Origin: JASHPR01 sp963739645
GTDB lineage: Bacteria > Actinomycetota > Actinomycetes > Streptosporangiales > Streptosporangiaceae
DNA length: 64,000 nt
Assembly: GCA_963739645.1 (NCBI GenBank)
Contig: CAVUBM010000094.1
Span: forward strand, 1-64,000
Direction of reading: 5' to 3'
In this document: piece by piece, positions 8,017-16,355 of the stretch
How positions within the stretch are numbered: position 1 is the stretch's first letter
How the letters are laid out: each line of letters opens with the position of its first letter
The notes under the pieces: generated by a model
Told to the model about the DNA's origin: nothing
The model's database searches: none
What the model saw: the letters and a program-made list of their open reading frames with translations, nothing else
Position numbers and translations under genes: made by a program

Positions 8017-8661
8017 CGGGCAGTAGTTCAGTACCCCGGTCGTTCGTTTACCAAAGTCCGCACTGTCTCAGATCTAAAGTTGTGATACGGGGTGGGTAGC
8101 TCGCCCAGGGGCACAGGAAAGCCCACGTCGTACCGTCGCAAAAGTTGCCTCAAAAATATCGTCTCAATAGCCGGGACGGGCGTAGTCCAACAGAGCGGCG
8201 ACTCCTGCACGACCCGACTAAGTGGGGGGCGGGTAGTTGGGCAACTATTCACAGTCTTCAGATGGGCTGAAGAGCTGGCTCTCGTTGGACGGCTTAGTTT
8301 CCCACCGCGGCGAACTATGGCCATGTGTGGTTCGCTGCCACCGCTTCACGGTTCCAATAACTCGGAACAGCGAACAACACCAGGTAGCCCTATGCACCCG
8401 GTTACCCGACCCTCCAATAACGGGGGCAGTCAAGCCCTGGAGTCGAGTTGTGCACAACCGGTACGGTTCTCGGATCCGCAGGATGAGGGGGATGTAGATT
8501 CTCAAACTCGATGTCCAATTCTCAAATGAAATGTCCAATGCATGTCCAATTGGAAATTTCCGTGAGGAAGCTTGAATGGTCAAGAATTGTGCCGGCGGGT
8601 GCGATGGCGCCGAGATGACAGGGTCCTGCGCCGGGTTATTAGCCGGTGACTGTCGGTGTCA
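8017..8661. other. Gene-free mosaic segment
   Basis: About 645 bases without a recognisable gene; base composition is visibly less GC-rich than in neighbouring genes. Open frames of up to 145 codons exist but resemble nothing and have no ribosome binding sites. The right part holds the second copy of the 70-bp direct repeat. Confidence 0.45.
8524..8594 (+). repeat. About 70-bp direct repeat, copy 2
   Basis: Second copy of 3887-3955 in direct orientation. The palindrome is here imperfect (ATGTCCAATTGGAAAT). A further partial unit, ATGTCCAATTCTC, lies just before it at 8511-8523. Confidence 0.7.
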
Positions 8662-9368
8662 TCAGGCGGTGTAATGTGTGCGCCAACCGATCTCGAGATT
8701 CAGCTTCTCTGCCGCCCTGACTGCAGTGGCGATGAGTATTTCGGCGTACGTCGGAAATGAGACCGCCGCGCGGGCCAGATCATCGACGCGGCGCATCCCG
8801 GCGGCCAGCGCCATGGAAGCCACCTGGACGACGTCGGTGGCTTGTTCGCCCACCACATGACAGCCGAGGATCTCGGCGGTTGCCTGATCGACAATCAGCT
8901 TGCAGAATCCGGTAGTGTGCCCGTCGATCATTGCGCGGACAGATGCGCGGTAATACGACAATGCCGTTATGACGTTGTGCGTTTCGCGCGCCTTCTGCTC
9001 TGTGAGGCCGACCGACGCGTATTCCGGATCCGTAAAGCTGCCAGCCGGGACCAAGTGATCTGTGACGGGTAGCTGCGGCCCGTGCACGGCGTTTGTGGCG
9101 GCCACGAAGCCGTCCCGCATCGCTTCGGAGGCGAGCATGACGCGTCCCGTTACGTCGCCTGCCGCAAAGATATGCGGTGCGGAGGTTTGGAGGTATTCGT
9201 TGACCTGAAGGAACCTTCGATGTGTCACTTCAACTCCCGCGGCGCTGGGTTGGAGTGCATCGGTGTCAGCGCCCCAACCGACGGCTACTACGGCCAGCGC
9301 GGCCTCGGCGGTCTCGCGGTTCCCGTCGTTGGTGAACGTCATCCGCACACCGGCCGGCGTCGCTTTTG
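8662..9368 (-). pseudogene. NAD(P)/FAD-dependent oxidoreductase, C-terminal half only
   Basis: The minus-strand frame reads KATPAGVRMTFTNDG and continues with the FAD-binding motif HIFAAGDVTGRVMLASEA, then the dimerisation domain of class-I pyridine nucleotide-disulfide reductases (SFTDPEYASVGLTE, ILGCHVVGEQATDVVQVA). Glutathione-reductase, dihydrolipoamide-dehydrogenase and mercuric-reductase-like proteins share this layout at about 450-480 residues, so roughly the first half, with the FAD GxGxxG and redox CxxxxC, is missing. The break is at about 9,368, where the frame joins another truncated gene. An ATG/GTG near 9348 exists but is internal to the family alignment. Confidence 0.85.
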
Positions 9369-9375
9369 ACGCCGC
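9360..9375. other. Junction between two unrelated truncated genes
   Basis: On the minus strand the DUF1906 gene reads up to VYIGGV and is cut, while the reductase reads from about KATPAGV onward in another frame. Both families continue well beyond the cut in intact members. Gene density, GC content and apparent source organism change at this point. No direct repeat, tRNA or transposase is visible at the joint. Confidence 0.75.
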
Positions 9376-10022
9376 CGATGTACACGCCCACCGCCCGGTA
9401 GGGCGAGGCGAGCCAGCTGGTCATGGTGGCCGTGGAAGGCGCGGTGCAGGCGTCGAATCCGCCGCCCTGGTACAGGCGCTGCCGCGGCGCCGCCCGGGGC
9501 GTGGCTTGCGGGGTGACCGGGGCCTGCGGCGGGGGCATGGCCGCTCCGGGAGCGGCGCTGATCTTGATCGTGGCCTGGATCCGCCGGGCCAGCGCCGGGT
9601 CCTGGCCGTACGACAGGCTGACCTCGGCCCCGGGCAGCACGTCCACGATCGTGTGCGTGACCGCGGCGTCGCCGTTGGTCCGGGCCGTCTTCCCGCCGAT
9701 CACCGCCGGGACCGCGGCCTGGATGACGTCAGGGCTCTGCCGGCTGACGGACTGGATCTGCACCGCCTCGGTCTTCCCCTGCGCCGACGGAGGGCAGGCC
9801 GGGTCGGGGCCGGGCCGCCCGAGGTACACGGCGTGCTGGTCCAGCCGCGGGCAGATGCCCGGGTGCTGGGTCAGGTTCCGGACCGGCCATGAGGACGGCA
9901 CGCGCAGGCTCACCCCGCCGAAGGTCACCGTGCGCCACGGCTGAGCCGGGCTGCCCTAACGACGGCCCGGCCGCGACGATGGGGATAAATGCCAGCATGG
10001 CGGCATATCCTGGAAATCCCAT
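9369..10022 (-). pseudogene. Exported DUF1906 (Rv2525c-like glycoside-hydrolase-like) protein, truncated and frameshifted
   Basis: The start at 10022 encodes a signal-like segment (MGFPGYAAMLAFIPIVAAGP) in one frame; the mature part (WRTVTFGGVSLRVPSSWPV onward) lies in a second frame, with a one-base shift needed near 9945-9975. A proline-rich linker (PPPQAPVTPQATPRAAPRQ) leads to the start of the DUF1906 domain, GFDACTAPSTATMTSWLASP, then YRAVGVYIGGV, where the gene is cut at the 9,368 junction. Intact relatives carry about 180 more residues forming a TIM-barrel-like domain implicated in cell-wall biology. The product is not functional as read. Confidence 0.75.
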
Positions 10023-10083
10023 GCGGCCTATTCTCTCGGAAACCGCGGCCCTGCGGCGGGACTTCGGAACTTAGCGTGTCGGA

Positions 10084-10683
10084 TCAACTACTCTGAGTTG
10101 TCTCACTGGCCTGCTTGGCCAGCGCCGGCATCTTTCTGAGGCGCGCGACGATGTCGGCGTGCACGGCCTGCGGCGGCTGGGCCCCGTCCACGGCGAACAT
10201 CCATTCCCGCCCGGCGTAGTACTCGAGCAGCGGGACCGTGTTCTCCAGGTACACCTGCAGGCGGTGCTCGATCACGGCTTCGGTGTCGTCCGACCCGCGG
10301 CGGCGGCTGAGCAGCCGGCGCACCAGATCCTCGCGCGGGACATCCAGGTGGATCGCGGCCTGCACCTCAGCCCCCAGGGACCTGGCCACGGGGAAGGAGG
10401 TCTCCGCCTGGGCGACCGTGCGCGGAAACCCGTCCAGGACATAGCCGCCGGTCTCGGCCGCGGCCACCACGGGCTTGCGCAGCATGTCCATGACCACGCC
10501 ATCCGGGACCAGGTCACCTCGGTCGACGTAGGCCCTGATCGTCTGCCCGAGCGATGTCTGCTCCCTGACGTGCTGGCGCAGCAGGTCCCCGCTGGAGATA
10601 TGCGTGATGCCGAACCGCTTCGCCAGCAGCCCGGCCTGTGTTCCCTTGCCGGCGCCTGGGGCACCGATCAGCAGAAGGCGCAT
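10084..10683 (-). CDS. adk: Adenylate kinase (short-LID type)
   Basis: Interconverts ATP + AMP and two ADP in the cytoplasm. The 199 residues start with the P-loop GAPGAGKGTQ (8-17), followed by the AMP-binding segment ISSGDLLRQHV and DGFPRTVAQA. The LID around RRLLSRRRGSDD is short and has no zinc cysteines, as in Gram-negative and many actinobacterial enzymes. The gene is not in the usual secY-adk-map ribosomal operon; instead it follows the kdpDE pair on the same strand, so it is probably an additional copy. It should be catalytically competent. Confidence 0.9.
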   Translation of the reverse strand: MRLLLIGAPGAGKGTQAGLLAKRFGITHISSGDLLRQHVREQTSLGQTIRAYVDRGDLVPDGVVMDMLRKPVVAAAETGGYVLDGFPRTVAQAETSFPVARSLGAEVQAAIHLDVPREDLVRRLLSRRRGSDDTEAVIEHRLQVYLENTVPLLEYYAGREWMFAVDGAQPPQAVHADIVARLRKMPALAKQASETTQSS

Positions 10684-10779
10684 CCGATCACCCGTGTTCC
10701 CCGTTATTCAGCTGCCGTCTGCTGGCCAGGACCAGTCCGGCTAGCCGCAGGTAATCCAGTCAGAGCAGGGTAACGCGGA

Positions 10780-11499
10780 TCATACGTCGCCCGTGCGGCC
10801 GTCCTCCGGGTCGGGCTGGAAGCGGTACCCCATGCCCGGCTCGGTGAGCAGCCAGCGCGGCCGGGCGTGGTCGGGCTCCAGCTTCCGCCGCAGCTGGGCC
10901 ATGTAGAGCCGGAGGTTGCCGGTCGCGTCGGCGTAACCAGGGCCCCACACCTCATTGAGCAGCTGCTGCTGGCTGAGCAGCTTGCCCGGGTGCCGCAGCA
11001 GCACCTCGAGCAGGTGCCACTCGGTGGGGGTCAGCCGGATGTCGGCGGACGGCTCGCCGGGTGCCTCCCTGGTGACCCGCTTGGCGGCGAGATCCACCAC
11101 CACATCCCCGAGCCTGAGCTGCGGCAGGTCACCGTCGGGGACGGCCCGCCGGCCGACCGCGCGCATCCGGGCCAGCAGCTCCTCCATCCCGAACGGCTTG
11201 GTCACGTAGTCGTCCGCGCCAGCATCGAGGGCTTCCACCTTGTCTGTGCTGTCAGCCCGCCCGGACAGCACGATGATCGGGGCGGACGTCCAGCCGCGCA
11301 GCCCCTGGATCACCTCGACGCCGTCCAGGTCCGGCAGGCCGAGGTCCAGGATGACCAGGTCAGGGGGATGCCGCGAGGCCTGCTGCAGCGCCTCGGCGCC
11401 GGTCGCGGCGGTGATCACCTCGTACTCGCGGACCCGCAGGTTGATCCGGAGCGCGCGCAGGATCTGGGGCTCGTCATCGACGACGAGGATTCTGGTCAC
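10780..11499 (-). CDS. kdpE: Response regulator KdpE
   Basis: DNA-binding partner of KdpD controlling potassium uptake. The receiver domain (about 1-120) has acidic residues D8-D9, phospho-acceptor D52 (VILDLGLP) and switch lysine in YVTKPF; the C-terminal winged helix (OmpR type) ends TEPGMGYRFQPDPEDG. I use GTG 11499, giving MTRILVVDDEP; longer frames would run into kdpD and add a non-domain tail. It lies 46 bases after kdpD and is presumably co-transcribed. The Kdp pump itself lies 9 kb away with another KdpE-like regulator. Confidence 0.9.
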   Translation of the reverse strand: MTRILVVDDEPQILRALRINLRVREYEVITAATGAEALQQASRHPPDLVILDLGLPDLDGVEVIQGLRGWTSAPIIVLSGRADSTDKVEALDAGADDYVTKPFGMEELLARMRAVGRRAVPDGDLPQLRLGDVVVDLAAKRVTREAPGEPSADIRLTPTEWHLLEVLLRHPGKLLSQQQLLNEVWGPGYADATGNLRLYMAQLRRKLEPDHARPRWLLTEPGMGYRFQPDPEDGRTGDV

Positions 11500-11545
11500 G
11501 CCGCTAACGGTGCCACGGTTGCCGGTCACCGGGGGGTCAAGAGGG

Positions 11546-14206
11546 TTACCCCTCGTCGGGCGGGGGAGCGGCCGCGGCCGACGGGATCTCCGCGCGCTCA
11601 CGCCGGCCCGGCTGGCCGTCCGGCCCCTCGGCGGGCCCGGGCGCCGCCGGCAGCGAGAGCGCCATGGTCAGGCCGCCGCCGGGGGTGTCCTCCGGCTCCA
11701 GGGTGCCGCCCATCGCCTCGGTCAGGCCGCGGGACAGCGCGAGCCCCAGGCCGACGCCCGAAGTGTTGTCGGTGTCACCCAGCCGCTGGAACGGCACGAA
11801 GATCCGGTCCCGGTCCTTTTCGGGTATGCCGGGCCCGCGGTCGACGATGCGCAGCTCCACCCGGTCGGCCAACGCGCTCGCGGCCAGCAGCGGCGGCGAC
11901 CCGGCGGGGGAGTACCGCAGCGCGTTGGCCGTGATGTTGGCGATGACCCGTTCCAGGATCGCCGGGTCGACCCGGACCTCGGGCAAGCCGTCCGGGATCT
12001 CCACCAGGACCTCCCTGGCCGCGGGCCCGAGGTCATCCAGCGACCGGGACACGATCTCCTCCAGGTCGGCCGGCCGGGGGAACACCGACAGCGCTCCGGC
12101 CTGCAGCCTGCTCATGTCGAGCAGGTTGTCGACCAGGTGCGCGAGCCGGTCCAGGGACTCGTCGGCGGTGGCGAGCAGCTCCTCCTGGTCTTCCTTGTCC
12201 CACTCGACATCCCGGGACCGCAGGCTGGTCACCGCCGCCTTGGCCGAGGCCAGCGGCGTGCGCAGGTCATGGCTGACCGCGGCGAGCAGCGCGGTCCGCA
12301 TCCGGTCCGCCTCGGCGATGGGTCGGGCCGCCTGGGCCTCGGCGGTCAGGCGCTGCTGCTCCAGTGCGGCGGCGGCGTAGGAGCCGAACGCCCCGACCAG
12401 CCTGCGGTCGCTGGCGGTCAGGGCGCGGCCGCGCAGCGCGAGGGAGAGGCTGTCGGTGACCGGAACGTCGACGTCGGCATCCTCCGGCCGGGCCAGAGCC
12501 GGTGCCCCGGACGTGGCCACCGCGGCCCAGCCGGTGACCGGCCCTCGGTGGGCGAGCTGGGGGCGGGAGTCGCGTTCAAGCAAAGTCACCGATTCCATGC
12601 CGAACGCCTCGCGGACCCGTTCCAGCACCGCGGAAAGCGCCTGCTGGCCGCGCAGCACGCTCCCGGCCGTGGTGACCAGCAGGTCAGACTCGGCGGTGGC
12701 GCGGGCCGCCTGTTTGCTGCGCCGGGCCGCGTCGTCCACGACCGAGCTGACCACGAGCGCGACGATCACGAACACGCCGAGCGCCAGCGCATTGTTGGCC
12801 TCGGCGATCGTGAACATGTGGATGGGCGGCGTGAAGTAGTAGTTCAGCAGCAGCGAGGCCGCGATGGCTTCAAGCACCGCGGGAACGAACCCCCCGACCA
12901 GCGCGACCGCGATAACCGCGACCAGGAAGGCCAGGACGTCGCTGGTCAGGTTGAGGTCGCTGCGCAGGCTGGCCAGGAACAGGGTCAGCAGCGGCGCGAG
13001 GACGACCGCCAGGGCGTACCCGGCCAGCCGCCGCCGCAGCGGAAGCCCGCCCCGGACCCTGGGCAGCCCCCGGCCGCGGCCCATCTGTGCGTGCGTCACC
13101 ATGTGCACGTCGATGTCGCCGGATCCCCGGATCGTGCGCGAGCTCACGCCAGGGCCGGTGAGCAGGGCTGACAGCCAGTTCCGGCGGCTCACGCCGAGCA
13201 CCAGCTGGGTCGCGTTCTCGGTCCGGGCGAAGGTCAGCAGGGCCTCGGGCACGTTGTCGCCCACGACCTGGTGGTAGGTGCCGCCCAGGGACTCGGCCAG
13301 CCGCCGCTGCACGGCCAGGGCCGCCGGGTCGGCCCCGGTCAGCCCGTCCGACTTGGTCACGTGCACCGCGAGGAGGTCGCCGCCGGCCGAGCGCGCGGCG
13401 ATCCGGGCGGCGCGCCGGATCAGCGTGTCGCCCTCGGGACCCCCGGTGAGCGCGACCACCACCCGTTCCCGTGCCTCCCAGGTCCCGTGGATGCCGTGCT
13501 CCGCCCGGTAGCGCTGGAGCCCCTCGTCGACCTTGTCGGCGAGCCAGATCAGGGCGAGCTCGCGCAGCGCGTCCAGGTTGCCGGCCCGGAAGTAGTGCGT
13601 CAGCGCCGCGTCGATCTTCTCGGCCGGGTAGATGTTGCCGTGCGCCATCCGGCGGCGCAGCGCCTCGGGCGTCATATCCACGAGTTCGACCTGGTCGGCC
13701 GAGCGCACGATCGCGTCGGGCACCGTCTCCCGCTGTGGCACGCCGGTGATCTTCTCGACCACGTCGTTCAGGGACGCGAGGTGCTGGATGTTGACGTTGG
13801 AGATGACGTCGATCCCCGCGTCGAGCAGTTCCTGGACATCCTGCCAGCGCTTCTCGTTGCGCGACCCGGGGACGTTGGTGTGCGCGAACTCATCGACCAG
13901 CGCGACCTCGGGCCGCCGGGCCAGCACGGCGTCGATGTCCATCTCCTCGAAGGACGAGCCGCGGTAGGAGATCCGCGCGCGCGGGATGACCTCCAGCCCC
14001 TCGATCTGGGCCGCGGTGTGCGGCCGGCCGTGCGTCTCCACGAACGCCACGGCCACGTCGGTGCCGCGCTCGGCCCGCCGGTGGCCCTCGCCGAGCATGG
14101 CGTACGTCTTGCCCACCCCGGCGGCCGAGCCGAGGTAAATGCGCAGCTGACCGCAGCCCCCGGAGCCTGACTGACCCGGGCGGCTCACGTAGTCCGGTTC
14201 GTTCAT
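11546..14206 (-). CDS. kdpD: Sensor histidine kinase KdpD
   Basis: Membrane sensor of potassium limitation and turgor that phosphorylates KdpE. The 886 residues hold, in order: the KdpD domain with Walker A GSAAGVGKT (26-34) and Walker B ALVDEFAHTN; a universal-stress-like domain (about 245-370); four membrane segments of DUF4118 (about 400-500, e.g. VLAFLVAVIAVALVGGF); a GAF-like linker; HisKA with phospho-acceptor H646 (AVSHDLRTPLA); and the HATPase domain (GLGLALSRGL). All motifs are intact. The gene heads a kdpD-kdpE pair, separated from kdpFABC by about 9 kb. Confidence 0.93.
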   Translation of the reverse strand: MNEPDYVSRPGQSGSGGCGQLRIYLGSAAGVGKTYAMLGEGHRRAERGTDVAVAFVETHGRPHTAAQIEGLEVIPRARISYRGSSFEEMDIDAVLARRPEVALVDEFAHTNVPGSRNEKRWQDVQELLDAGIDVISNVNIQHLASLNDVVEKITGVPQRETVPDAIVRSADQVELVDMTPEALRRRMAHGNIYPAEKIDAALTHYFRAGNLDALRELALIWLADKVDEGLQRYRAEHGIHGTWEARERVVVALTGGPEGDTLIRRAARIAARSAGGDLLAVHVTKSDGLTGADPAALAVQRRLAESLGGTYHQVVGDNVPEALLTFARTENATQLVLGVSRRNWLSALLTGPGVSSRTIRGSGDIDVHMVTHAQMGRGRGLPRVRGGLPLRRRLAGYALAVVLAPLLTLFLASLRSDLNLTSDVLAFLVAVIAVALVGGFVPAVLEAIAASLLLNYYFTPPIHMFTIAEANNALALGVFVIVALVVSSVVDDAARRSKQAARATAESDLLVTTAGSVLRGQQALSAVLERVREAFGMESVTLLERDSRPQLAHRGPVTGWAAVATSGAPALARPEDADVDVPVTDSLSLALRGRALTASDRRLVGAFGSYAAAALEQQRLTAEAQAARPIAEADRMRTALLAAVSHDLRTPLASAKAAVTSLRSRDVEWDKEDQEELLATADESLDRLAHLVDNLLDMSRLQAGALSVFPRPADLEEIVSRSLDDLGPAAREVLVEIPDGLPEVRVDPAILERVIANITANALRYSPAGSPPLLAASALADRVELRIVDRGPGIPEKDRDRIFVPFQRLGDTDNTSGVGLGLALSRGLTEAMGGTLEPEDTPGGGLTMALSLPAAPGPAEGPDGQPGRRERAEIPSAAAAPPPDEG

Positions 14207-14230
14207 AGCTGCTGTCTTGAATTCCCTGCC

Positions 14231-14530
14231 TTACCTGGGAGTATGTTCCTCTTCCTGTGACAATAGGCCACGGCGGCCCCGGCGCGGCAGACGGCCAAAC
14301 AAGATCCATGCACCCTCCGGCCTGACCCATGCGGCTTCCATGCGCTGCTGCCTGCCGGGCGCGCGGCGGAGCCGCAGGGCCACGACGATGACCGCCGACC
14401 CGACGATCAGGGCCACGCTGTTGGAGATCACCAGGGCCGCGTTCCCGGCCGCGGCGCCGTAGGCGATCCAGAACAGGAACCCGATGAGCAAGATCGTGAA
14501 GTAGCGGGGCGGGACGTACGGCCCGCGCGG
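14231..14530 (-). pseudogene. SemiSWEET/PQ-loop protein, C-terminal part (TM2-TM3)
   Basis: The minus strand reads PYVPPRYFTILLIGFLFWIA, then YGAAAGNAALVISNSVALIV and VALRLRR, which are the second and third helices of a single-bundle PQ-loop (SemiSWEET) sugar transporter. The first helix with the PQ motif is missing; an in-frame stop lies just upstream at about 14540. The only possible start is TTG 14491. The missing helix is found at 16351-16464 on the same strand, 1.8 kb away. The gene looks disrupted. Confidence 0.6.
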
Positions 14531-14986
14531 AGGTGCCCGCTAACCGGTGACCTGAGCCCTGCGCGTGGCATCCTGGTCTGCGACCCCGCTGCCCGGTGCC
14601 GCTGCGGATGACCAGCCGCGGGAAGAACGCGGCGCGGGCCCGGCGCCGCGCTGCAGCCCGCGAGCAGGCCGCGGGATGAGCTACCGCCCCGCGCGGGCCG
14701 CGTTCGTCCGGCCGGTCCCGCCGATGCCCGAGGCATTGCGCCAGGGCCTTTGCACGTCCCGCTGCGCTGCAGCGCCTGCTGCCGGGCGGTGTGGTACTGG
14801 CCGCGGTGCAAGCGGCTGCGGTTAGGGACGGCGCCCTGGGCACGCAAGGTCCCCGGCCAGTTGCGTACCAGGCCCGCTGGCATCCAGCCGGCCTGGCGGG
14901 TCCCGGCCGCCAGGCGTAAGCTCTCTCGCGTACACGGTCTGGTCCTCGCCGTTAGCCCTCCCACGAAGGCGGAGGCGACACAAGCC
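14531..14986. other. Gene-free segment before the STAS gene
   Basis: Very GC-rich sequence without a recognisable gene on either strand. The STAS ribosome binding site (GGAGG, 14970-14974) is at its right edge. Confidence 0.4.
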
Positions 14987-15313
14987 ATGACCGTGCTCCA
15001 GGGGGCACCACCACACATCGTCGTCCTCGGCGGCGAAATCGACATCGCCACCAGCCCCGCTGTCCGCCGGTCCCTGATGGCGGCGATCAGCGCCGGGCAT
15101 GTTCACCTGGTCGCAGACATGGCCGCCGTCCGGTTCATCGACGCTCGCGGGATCGGCGTCCTCGTCGCCGCGGCCAACGCGGCCCGCGGGGCTGGGGGTG
15201 GCCTGTCACTGTGGGCGCCGTCACGGCGGGTGCGGCAACTTCTGGACGTCTTGCATCTGGGGGGGCTCCTGCCGACCGCCCCGTGGTCCCAGTTGATTTG
15301 CCGCCAGGGGTGA
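14987..15313 (+). CDS. STAS-domain protein (anti-sigma factor antagonist fold)
   Basis: A 108-residue single STAS domain (strand IVVLGGEIDIATSPAVRRSL, helix, then VADMAAVRFIDARGIGVLVA). Family members bind anti-sigma kinases and are switched by phosphorylation of a serine in a DSSG motif. Here that motif reads D-A-R-G, with alanine 53 at the phosphorylatable position, so the protein cannot be switched in the usual way and may be constitutively in its unphosphorylated-like state. ATG 14987 has GGAGG upstream. The stop overlaps the next start (TGATG), coupling it to a small membrane protein. No anti-sigma kinase is adjacent. Confidence 0.82.
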   Translation: MTVLQGAPPHIVVLGGEIDIATSPAVRRSLMAAISAGHVHLVADMAAVRFIDARGIGVLVAAANAARGAGGGLSLWAPSRRVRQLLDVLHLGGLLPTAPWSQLICRQG

Positions 15314-15468
15314 TGCGGATGAGCCTGTGGGGGTGGGTACTTATCGGCTGCCTGGCCGCCTGGGTGGCTCCTGCGGTCCTGGTGGGGCTGATGCTTGGCT
15401 GGTCGCTCTGGCGGCACCCGCGCGGAAATCCGCCAGATCCCGAGAGCCGGCAGCGGGCCGCCTCCTAG
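15313..15468 (+). CDS. Small single-span membrane protein
   Basis: A 51-residue protein with one membrane helix (WVLIGCLAAWVAPAVLVGLM) and a basic, proline-rich tail. Its ATG overlaps the STAS stop codon by one base, so translation is probably coupled. The family is unknown. It resembles the next small protein (15685-15852) in layout (GW/SWV-IG start of the helix). Confidence 0.55.
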   Translation: MRMSLWGWVLIGCLAAWVAPAVLVGLMLGWSLWRHPRGNPPDPESRQRAAS

Positions 15469-15684
15469 CGGCATCTAAGCGAGCGCCGGGCATCTGGCGG
15501 TGTACTGTGCCGCGTCGCCTGGCTGCCGGCCGGTGTGGTGGAGGTCGCGGCACGAGGGGGGAAGTGGCCCCATGGGCGGGGCCCTGCGGCCTTTACAGGC
15601 CAACGGAGCCGTCGTGCAAATGAACCAAAAGCGGACGGTAAACGTTCGATAGTTCATGGGCCGCCCACTCGGGAGGAGGCGGGC

Positions 15685-15852
15685 ATGAACGCATGGTCAT
15701 GGGTGCCGATCGGCCTTGTCGCCTGGTTCGGTGTTTCGCTAGCGGTAAGCATGTGGCTCGGCCCGGTTCTCATGAACTGCTCACGGGCCGCGGAAGCCCA
15801 GGGCGCGCATAGCATCCAGAGGATGGGCCACGCGCCGCCCCGCGGCAGCTAA
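15685..15852 (+). CDS. Small single-span membrane protein
   Basis: A 55-residue protein starting MNAWSWVPIGLVAWFGVSLA with one membrane helix and a short polar tail. A strong ribosome binding site (GGGAGGAGG) lies before ATG 15685. Function unknown; it is likely related to the preceding small membrane protein. Confidence 0.55.
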   Translation: MNAWSWVPIGLVAWFGVSLAVSMWLGPVLMNCSRAAEAQGAHSIQRMGHAPPRGS

Positions 15853-15868
15853 GCGCAGGCCCAGACAC

Positions 15869-16072
15869 CTGGCCGTCTGCGAGCATGATCCTGATCTGTG
15901 GTCGTCGCCGCTCCCGGCGCAGCGCGCCCAGGCCGCCCGGATTTGTGCCTGCTGCCCAGCGCTTCGCCCGTGCAGGGAGTGGGCGCTCAGTCTCCGTGGC
16001 CTGGACGATGCCGACGGCCTGGTGCTCGGCGGCCTGGACAGTCCCGGGCGTGCCGCTATCCGCGGGGATTAG
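15869..16072 (+). pseudogene. WhiB-like iron-sulfur protein remnant
   Basis: The frame contains VCEHDPDLWSSPL, then RICACCPALRPCREWAL and GLVLGGLDSPGRAAI, before a stop at 16072. The four cysteines (C...CxxC...C), the DPDLW box and the G-[VI/L]-[WL]-GG turn are those of WhiB regulators. There is no ATG, GTG or TTG in frame between the upstream stop at 15773 and the first cysteine; only CTG 15869 is available. It is either a degraded gene or uses a rare start. The family is clear, the integrity is not. Confidence 0.55.
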
Positions 16073-16169
16073 CCTGATCTTGTGCGCCCTGTCCAGGTGG
16101 CGCGCTGGCGGGCCGGGTGCTTCCCTGACGGGACCGCGCCTGAACTGCCGCGGCAAGGTGCCGGTGCCC

Positions 16170-16355
16170 GGCTGTCCAGTTGCCGGCGACCTGGCCAGCG
16201 AGGAGGTCCGGGGCTGGATCGGCTTCGCACCCCGGGCGATCCTCCGGCTCGCCGCCGCCCGGCTCAACCGCGAGGAGCGGGAAAGGCTGTAATACGACGA
16301 GTGGCTGCCCGAATTCCAGTTCATCATGCAGGAAGCCGAGGGGCGGCCGATCACA
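16170..16355 (+). pseudogene. Remnant of an actinobacterial regulator/membrane-protein N-terminal segment
   Basis: The frame reads GFAPRAILRLAAARLNREER, ERL, then a TAA at about 16290, then YDEWLPEFQFIMQEAEGRPI and TRAFR. This helical pattern occurs in conserved actinobacterial proteins where an EEWLPE motif precedes membrane helices. Here an in-frame stop interrupts it and the sequence ends where a SemiSWEET N-terminus begins on the other strand. It is a remnant; the family is not named with certainty. Confidence 0.4.

Noticed and set aside
8092..8583. Overlapping open frames of 112-145 codons in the gene-free mosaic
   Set aside because: No ribosome binding site, no domain resemblance, and competing frames on both strands.
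11240..13171. A 643-codon plus-strand open frame opposite kdpD
   Set aside because: It is antisense to a complete, motif-rich kdpD; long antisense frames are normal in GC-rich DNA and this one shows low-complexity Arg/Gly/Gln sequence.
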